Assembly: GCA_017590115.1 (NCBI GenBank)
Contig: JAGGNK010012003.1
Location: forward strand, 2,681,041-2,745,040
Origin: Montifringilla adamsi
Lineage: Eukaryota; Chordata; Aves; Passeriformes; Passeridae
Length of the DNA: 64,000 nucleotides
Direction: 5' to 3'
The notes beneath the pieces are model-generated. The model did no database searches, was not told where the DNA came from, and was given only the letters and a program-made list of their open reading frames with translations. Positions within the stretch are counted from its first letter, which is position 1. Every line of letters starts with the position of its first letter. The translations under genes were made by a program, and so were the position numbers. Below, in pieces: positions 57,231 to 64,000 of this stretch.

Positions 57231-58025
57231 GATGTTTCCAGCAGGCTCCAGGTGAATTTTGATGGGACTTGAAAAGTCAAAAGTGAGCTCCAGACACTCC
57301 ATAGCTGTACAGAACATGGCAAGTGCTGGAGTTTAGCTCATTTTTCCATGAGGCAGCTGATTTACCCCACTGTGGCAAGGCCAGCTCTGAGATTTCTGCT
57401 GATCTCTGGCTCAGGCTGAGCCTGTTCCTCACCTCATTGACAGGAGCTCAACCCAGACTAACCCATCCTCCCCCCTGTCTGCCAAAAAACCCACAAAACA
57501 AGGAAGTCTGGCCTCACAGAGATGTTGGGAAGGCCAGCAGCACGGACAGGCAGACCAGTCAGCAGCCAGGCCTGCTGTTGGGCTGGATGTGCACCACACA
57601 CACAGCTGGCACTGCCAGGGACAAGCCATCCAGCACAGGGACATGGTGTCCAGCTGCCCTTCCACTGCTCACCACTGAGTGCTCTCCAGCTCTCTCCCTT
57701 TTTGTCTCACAGTGCTCTGTCGCACCATCTATTTGTGCTGCAGGACCCAGTTTATAAAGAAATTGAAGGAATTTCCATCTGTGACATCTTGCCCCTTTGA
57801 TCCAATCCATCTCTCTTCCCAGGTGGATGGGAGTTATCAAGCCAAACACGGACTTCATGTTTACCCTCCTCAAGTCACCTTGGGAGTCTCAAAAGCATTG
57901 CTGGCCCTGCTAGCAGAGACAGGAGAGTGATGTCTCTCCTCTAAAGTGGGCACCAGCAGCTGGGCACATGAATCAAAGTGCCCAGTTTTTTCTCCAGAGC
58001 ATCCAGGGAGTGTGAGCAGATGAAT
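57231..58025. other. Unique stretch without a gene
   Basis: Nothing recognised. Confidence 0.45.
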
Positions 58026-58059
58026 CTCCTCTCCTCTCCTCTCCTCTCCTCTCCTCTCC
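58026..58059 (+). repeat. (TCTCC)n microsatellite, about 7 copies
   Basis: Uninterrupted pentamer repeat, TCTCCTCTCC and so on. Confidence 0.95.
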
Positions 58060-60000
58060 GCCAGTCCTCTCTTCCCCCCTTTGCTCCTCTTTTCCCTGAC
58101 TGAGCCCCACTGGACACACACTCCCAGCACTCAGATGTTGTTATCTTTATTCCTTCCCCTGCTGACCCCTCGAGGAAAAGCCAGCTTCAAACCAGAAGCA
58201 GCAGCTTTGAACCCACCTCTGCTGTCTGTGTTTAGTCCAAGCATCTCAGAGTATTTGTTTTAACTGCTTCTGCTGATGAATAGTTTCTCTGCTTGCCACG
58301 GGTGAGTGAGCACCGCTGCTCACTCCAGACCCACAGAAAATGTGTGGAGAAGCTGTGAGATTGTGTACTGACCTTTCAGCAAACACGCGTGCCAGGAAAT
58401 ACCAGCCAGGCTGTGAATGTTAAACAAGCCACAGCCAGCCCTGCATTTCCTATTATCCCAAAGTCCTTCAGACTGAATCCCAAGTCCAGCCCTGTGTCTG
58501 CAATCATTCCTCGTACTTCTCTTCCATGCTGGCTTCGGGAGCTTGTCCAGCCTGGACACAGTGACTTTCTGAGCTGACTGCTGTCACAGCTGCCACCAGC
58601 TTCACCACAGAGGTGACCAGTGCAGAACAGCACAAACACCCAGGAAAGCCCATCCACACCGTCCAGTGTCACCCACATCCAAGTGTAGTTGTCTATGAGC
58701 TGCTACAGCCAAGGACTCTGCTCTCTTTCCTGGACAACTTGACCAAAATCGTCCTTGGATTTTCCCATCAGTGCCTCAGAGAATTAGGTTGATGTGGACC
58801 CACATGGAGTGCAGAGCATCCCACAGAGAACTGCCCATGAGATGTTTTCCCAACACTTAGAGAGCTGGAGACATTCCCCCTATATGTGAGGCATTATGTG
58901 ATGTACCTCACTGCAAAGTTCCAGTCTATCCCAGAATAGATGCAGGTCTCTCCCAGACCTGCCTGTTATCCCAGGTGTCGTGTCATACCCATTCCATGCT
59001 ATATCCCAGTGTCAGGAATTCTGTCCATATGGACTTAATGTAGCCAAGGAATGGCTTGACATGCACAAATGAAACAAACTCACTCAGAGTAGAGCTGGCA
59101 GTGAATTTTGATGCAGCTTTTAAAACCTCTAGTCAGTCTTGTTTCCCACTTTTCTACACTTTGAGTGATCAGGATGGCTGGAAAAAAAAATCAGGGCCAA
59201 AGCTGAGGGTGAGATTTCGGAGATGGTTCCCTCATTCGACCTCTTTGTGGCGCCTGTTGTTGGTCCCTTTAATTTGCCACAGGGGATGTTTTATTGATGG
59301 CATCTCCCCCTTGCTGGCATTTGTTGGGATTCCAGGCACTCCTTGGCCTGGCTGAGATCTCAGTCCCAGCCTCCCTCTCATGGCTGGGCCTGACCTTCTC
59401 CGTGTGGGATGGAATAACAATCACACAGGGAATGGAAGCTGCTTTCCACAAAGGGTGGATGTGAACTTGGAGAGTTCCCTGCCTCCCCTCTCTGCTCCAT
59501 CCATCCATGTGTGGCTCCCAGGATATTCCCAGCAAGGATGCAGAGCCAGGCTCAGCTCTGCTGACCACAGAACCTGCAGAAAGCCCTGGGTCTGGGACAT
59601 CCAACAACCTCCTGGGAAAACAGAAGCAAATAGCAGCTCCCAGCACAGCTCCCAGCCTTGGATCTCTACTCACCAACTGGGAGATTTCCTCCCCAATTTG
59701 CAGAGGGAAAGGCAGAGAGGAAGTGCCAGCTGCTGCTGGGCATGCAGAACAGACTTGGTGCATGTGATTGAAGCACTAATAACTCCCTTCCTGCTGAAGG
59801 AGGGAAAAGACTTTCTCTTAATCCCTCCTTGCATCAATAATTAGAGAGAGGAGCAGATGGTGCCAGAAATGCAGGAATATGCCCATTAAAATAACTTCAG
59901 AGCTGAGAACTTAGCACCAGGAAACAAACACCTTCAGGAGAGCCCTGCTCCAGCAGGGAACTGGGGCTCCTGCTTTGAGGACATGAGAACTGCCTTGCAA
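58060..60000. other. Unique stretch without a gene
   Basis: Nothing recognised. Confidence 0.45.
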
Positions 60001-60174
60001 TGACCCAGCCCCAAGGCAGGACCCAGCCCCAAGGAATGACCCAGCTCCAAGGAATGACCCAGCCACAGGGAATGACCCAGCTCCAAAGAACAATCTAGCC
60101 CCAAGAAATGACCCAACTCCAAGGAATGACCCAGCTCCAAGGAAACCCAGCCCCAAGAATGATCCAGTTCCATC
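60001..60174 (+). repeat. Minisatellite, 18-bp unit, about 9-10 copies
   Basis: The unit ACCCAGC(C/T)CCAAGGAATG starts at 60003, 60021, 60039, 60057, 60075 and onward, with drift and small deletions to the right. The period is a multiple of three, so the minus strand gives a Gly-Ala/Leu-Gly-Ser-Phe-Leu repeat frame (59911-60156) that is not a supported gene. Confidence 0.95.
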
Positions 60175-61029
60175 TCCACAGTGAGGCTGAAGCTGTCACC
60201 AAGAAACTCCTTGGCCTGAAGATGTGCCCAGCAAGATTTGCCCTCCTCTACCCAAGGTAGGTCCTGTTCTGCCCCTCACTGTCACCAGAAGCACTGGGTG
60301 TCTCCCAGGGAAGCAGTGCCCAGCTCCAGCACTGCTGCTGCCCCTCCCAGAGTCCATTCAGCCCTCAAGAGGAACAAGCAGAAGGACAAAAACTGTTCCA
60401 GTGATGGATTTCTCTCCTACAATTCCCATGGTGAGCTCTATACATCAGCAATTTCTCTCTCTTCCAATCAGACACAAGTCATACACTCATTTCTCAGTGG
60501 ATTTACAAGTTTTTGTCCTACTTCATTTGTCCAGGAATTACATTCCTCTGCACAGGCTGGCTGAGCAGCTTCCTGCAGGTTTTCCATGGCATTCATAATG
60601 CAAAAGAGGAGAGTCAGCAGTCACCATATTGCCGACCTTGCAACGTTGCACGGCCAACCCATCTGTTCCTGGACACAAAACAATGATGTTTAAATCACAC
60701 CCCCCTCCCGGCTGCAAAGGACAGAGGAACCAGCAGCTCCTGAGGTGAAAACATTTTTGCTATTCAAGGTCTTAATTTACAGTGGGAGGGCTGCCATCTC
60801 CTAAAGCAGTGTTTGAAAAGCAGCATCCTGCAGCCCAGGTAACAGCCTCGCATTCTTCTTTCCCTTTCCCTGACCTCATAAATCTTCCAGGCAAAATTTC
60901 CATCCAAATAGCTGTGCTCCCACAAACATTTATGCCAAGTCACACTTGTGCCAAGCCGTGTTTCTCCACAGAAAAGAACTGCATCCCAAATATTGCATCA
61001 ACTCCAGCTCTGGGCCTCCAGAAGGGTGA
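60175..61029. other. Unique stretch; weak exon-like motif
   Basis: CCATCTCCACAG before 60181 and CCCAAG/GTAGGT at 60255-60261 bracket an open 75-base stretch, but this is easily explained by chance. Nothing else recognised. Confidence 0.3.
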
Positions 61030-61275
61030 GCATTTCTTTATTTTTAATTAACTCTTTATATGACATGACATTTATTTCATTATCTCACTGAATGTCCAAT
61101 TAGCTCATCCCAAGGAACAGGACCTAATTAATCAAGACAAGTAAAGTGAACTTCCACAACCTTCCTCTCCTGTAAATAAGTTGCTAAGATGTAATTACTC
61201 AGCAATAAATACCTCATTAAACCTTGGATAAATATTCCTTCTCTCTTCCTTGGATTTATTTTTAAAGAAATCTCC
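61030..61275. promoter_or_regulatory. Candidate conserved non-coding block
   Basis: AT-dense unique island with TTTTTAATTAACTC, GTCCAATTAGCTC, GACCTAATTAATCAAG, GATGTAATTACTCAGC and TTTATTTTTAAAG. Second-best enhancer-like texture in the window. Confidence 0.35.
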
Positions 61276-62264
61276 AATTAATCTCTTTGGATTTTTCTTG
61301 TTCCAATGTCTCAGAAATATGTAGGGTCAGACCATGTTGTTTTCCAGCATCTACAGGTTGGAAGTGGTTGTACATAACAGCACCTCTCTCTCCATGGGTA
61401 ACAGGCACTCCTGGAGTGATGGAAGCTTTCCAGTGGCTGAAGAAAAGGAGTTCCAGCCCACATCTGGGGCTGTGGCACCCTCTGGAGACTCTCACAACTG
61501 CCTCCCTTCCCCAAGCAGCTGAACTCAACTTCCAGAGGCAGGAACCGCGCAGAAAGCAGGAGCTTTCTTTCCACTCCCTTCCTGCTCCCTGAGGGCCTGA
61601 TTTGGTTGAAGTTTGAAAACATCCCTTCTTCCTTCCATTATGATTTTCCCAATTGCATGTTTTAGTTTTGTCAGCAGCAAAGGGATCCCCTTGGAAGCAG
61701 AGGAGGAGATGAGCAGAGCTGGCTCTCTGTCAGCTGGGCCATCCCTGCTCTGGGATGGAACTCCAGACCACCCTGGCCCGACCACCCAGACAGCTGCAGA
61801 GCACAGAGGGAGCTGAGTGACTCTCCCCGGGCTGATGCTGGCAAACAGCTTCTTTTCCTTGACAGTTTTTCCACAGGTAGCGTGCTCAAAGCGATATTTT
61901 ATGGTGCCTGATGTGAAACAGAGATGAAGTGCCGTGGGATGAAATGGGAGCATTAATCTCGCCTGTTGACTCAGCATCACAATAAACTCCATCCTTGATT
62001 GCTTTTGCTCGTGGCTGGAGGTCAGCATTTTCAGGGAGGAATTCTCCAAAAGAAGACATTGTATGAGGGAGGGAGGGAGCAGCTGGGAGTTCCAAGATGT
62101 TTCAGAGACACCTGGGAGACATTCCATAAATATTCCTCACCCGTGTCACTCTGAGCTTCTGGGTAATGGGACTGAGAAGAGATCATGAAAGGCCTTAAAG
62201 ATCACCTCTCTCTGTGTACATAGGTCTTAAGGAGGCCAAAACCACGAGATCTACGATTATCTAA
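61276..62264. other. Unique stretch without a gene
   Basis: A 200-codon minus frame (61525-62127) has no domain. Nothing recognised. Confidence 0.45.
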
Positions 62265-62398
62265 GTGCTCAGGAAACGACTGGATGTGCACTCAATGCTG
62301 TGGTTTAATCCATGTGGTGGTATTTGGTCAAAGGATGGACTCGATGACCTTGGAGAGATTTTCCAAACTCAAGAATCCCATGATTTAATGATTCTTAG
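62265..62398 (+). mobile_element. CR1 LINE 3' end
   Basis: GGAAACGACTGGATGTGCAC, GGTGGTATTTGGTCAAAGGA, GGACTCGATGACCTTGGAGA and a tail of CCCATGATTTAATGATTCTT: the standard avian CR1 3' end with degenerate 8-bp repeats. 5'-truncated. Confidence 0.85.
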
Positions 62399-64000
62399 TG
62401 GATGTCAAAAAGAAACAAGAGGAAGATCTGTCTAAAACCCCCTTTGGGATCATCTCACTCCTCAGGGAGTGCAGCCCCCAGGGTCCAGCACTGCAAGCAA
62501 CAGGACAGCCCCTCTGGGCACAGCTGGAGATGTTTTCCTGGAGCACAGGAATGTGATCTCAGAGCAGGATCCAGAAGACAGAAAGAAAAGGCCATTCAGA
62601 TGATGCCCTTACCTAGCAATGACTGATAACCAAAAGCACTGGATGTGAGCTCAGGCAGAGGCATGATGGGAGGAACCACCAGCTCCCCTCACAAAACCAT
62701 TTATTTAATATTATTTTGTTATCTATTTTCTCTTGGTGGGAAGTACAGCCACCCTTGGGGATGTAGAGCACGTGCCTGCCTGCTGCTGGGATGGCAGGGT
62801 CAGAGTGATCAGATCTCTACATATGTTATTTCCTTGTTCTTCAGCTTAATGGGGCGTTCCACTTTATTATTGTATTTTTTTTTAATTTTATAAGACATGT
62901 TTCATTAAATCTGAATTATGGCAATTCAGGGAAAGAAATTAGCCCATTAAAATTATAATGAAAACATCTTATATAAAAAGGCTGTCAACTGCCATTTCTG
63001 CTCTGCTGGGTGAGGAAATAAGGAGGAGAGAGAAATGTGTTGTCTCCAAGCAGGGACAGCACCTGGGAAAGTGGGACCTGCTCTAGAGCAGAGTAAGTGT
63101 CAGGGAGAGCCAAAGAGCTCGAAGAGGTTTTTCCATCCAAAAGGTTCCATTTCAGGTCTTCAAGAAGGGCTATGAGAAAAGAGGAGCATTGTCCCATGTT
63201 CCTGGTTGGTCCCACTTCCTTCTGACCAGATGGACATCAAAGCCAAACAGGGAATTTCCACTTGGATTTCAGTCCTGTGAAGCCCCAGAGAGGCTTGAAG
63301 TGATGGTGATGGACAGAGGAACTGTAGCTTCCTGGGGTTTTCTGGAAGGGAGAAAGTTTTGTGCTGGAGAACAAACCCAGGCTCTCCAGGCAAGGGAAGA
63401 AGGAATCTCCCCAAAGCCTCATTTAGGAAGGTTTTGCACTTTCCTTGGAAACAAATTTCTCTTGCTGTTGTCAGAGACAGCTCACACCACCAGGGCCAGG
63501 CTCAGGTGTTCCCGTACAGGGCTTTGCTCCTTCTGTGGCAATGACATTCCCACAGGAGGACAGAGATTTTGTCAGAAATAAAATGAGAAGAAAAATGAAC
63601 TCCCTTAAGCTGCCTCATTGATGGTTAGATGGGGGTAGCAAAAGAAAAGCCAGCTCTCTTCTCCATTGCTGGGTGATTCCTGCTGCTGTCCTAAACTCCC
63701 CACACCCTTGAGCAAAATTGTGCTGCGTTTTTGTTTTCAGCAAGGTTGTGAAGGTATTAGCTGGAGAAAAAAAACCCTCTGCCTGCAAGGGGATAAAGGT
63801 CAGCACTGCTGAAATGAAATAGAGTTTGAAACTGCATGTCAATTAGACACACACAAAAGAAACTAATAAAATTAATCCACTAAACTGCAAAGCTGAAGAC
63901 AAGCAACCCTATAAGATATATAGAGAAGGAGGTGGGGAGGGGCTGGTAAACAGCAAGAGAAGTGAAGAATGGGATAAAAGAAGGTACAGAAAAAGAAATA
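62399..64000. other. Unique sequence to the window end, no gene
   Basis: An AT-rich patch at about 62865-62990 (TTAAATCTGAATTATGGC, CATTAAAATTATAATG) may be conserved. Open frames of up to 130 codons without domains. Confidence 0.4.

Noticed and set aside
60181..60255. 75-bp exon candidate with GTAGGT donor
   Set aside because: It starts at the edge of a minisatellite and the acceptor is ordinary. Open 75-base stretches are expected by chance.
61525..62127. 200-codon minus-strand open frame
   Set aside because: No recognisable domain and no promoter or splice context.

Overview
This window looks like non-coding nuclear DNA from a bird, most likely a songbird. I found no exon, RNA gene or operon that I can support with confidence. 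The evidence for a bird is the 3' ends of CR1 LINE retrotransposons (about 32.9, 36.3, 54.4 and 62.3 kb), older antisense CR1 fragments (29.3 and 41 kb), and several LTRs of endogenous retroviruses whose texture I recall from passerine genomes. The last point is from memory and was not checked against a repeat library. All long open frames are stop-poor stretches of GC-rich or tandem-repeat DNA. None has a recognisable domain, consistent codon use or convincing splice context.

Layout. 0-4.3 kb: an LTR-like block (about 295-1372), an AT-rich repeat block (1930-2352) and a well-bounded solo LTR (3421-4234, 5-bp target duplication). 4.3-11 kb: mostly unique sequence with a CpG cluster (8.6-8.8 kb) and a 51-bp minisatellite (8.9-9.2 kb). 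11-19 kb is the most rearranged part. It holds two solo LTRs of one family; the second is nested inside an older LTR, exactly at that LTR's poly(A) signal. It also holds an 82-bp duplication, a 30-bp minisatellite and a 760-bp tandem duplication whose copies differ at one base. 19-29 kb: largely unique, with a 15-bp-arm hairpin, a composite AP-1/nuclear-receptor-like motif and an inverted pair of about 150-bp repeats. 29-42 kb: CR1 pieces, a nested tandem duplication (38.5-39.1 kb) and a G-quadruplex motif. 42-46 kb: a run of four perfect inverted repeats, two weak exon candidates and a 30-base assembly gap flanked by C runs. 46-64 kb: unique sequence with minisatellites of 46, 65 and 18 bp, a pentamer repeat, two CR1 ends and the most convincing candidate conserved non-coding block (52.7-53.0 kb).

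Between the repeats are AT-rich, TAAT-dense islands in otherwise GC-moderate DNA. This texture is typical of a large intron or gene desert beside a developmental regulator, but I cannot name the locus. No new multi-gene system is visible. The observations best supported by the sequence are the 760-bp duplication, the nested LTR, the hairpin cluster at 42.6 kb and the candidate regulatory islands.
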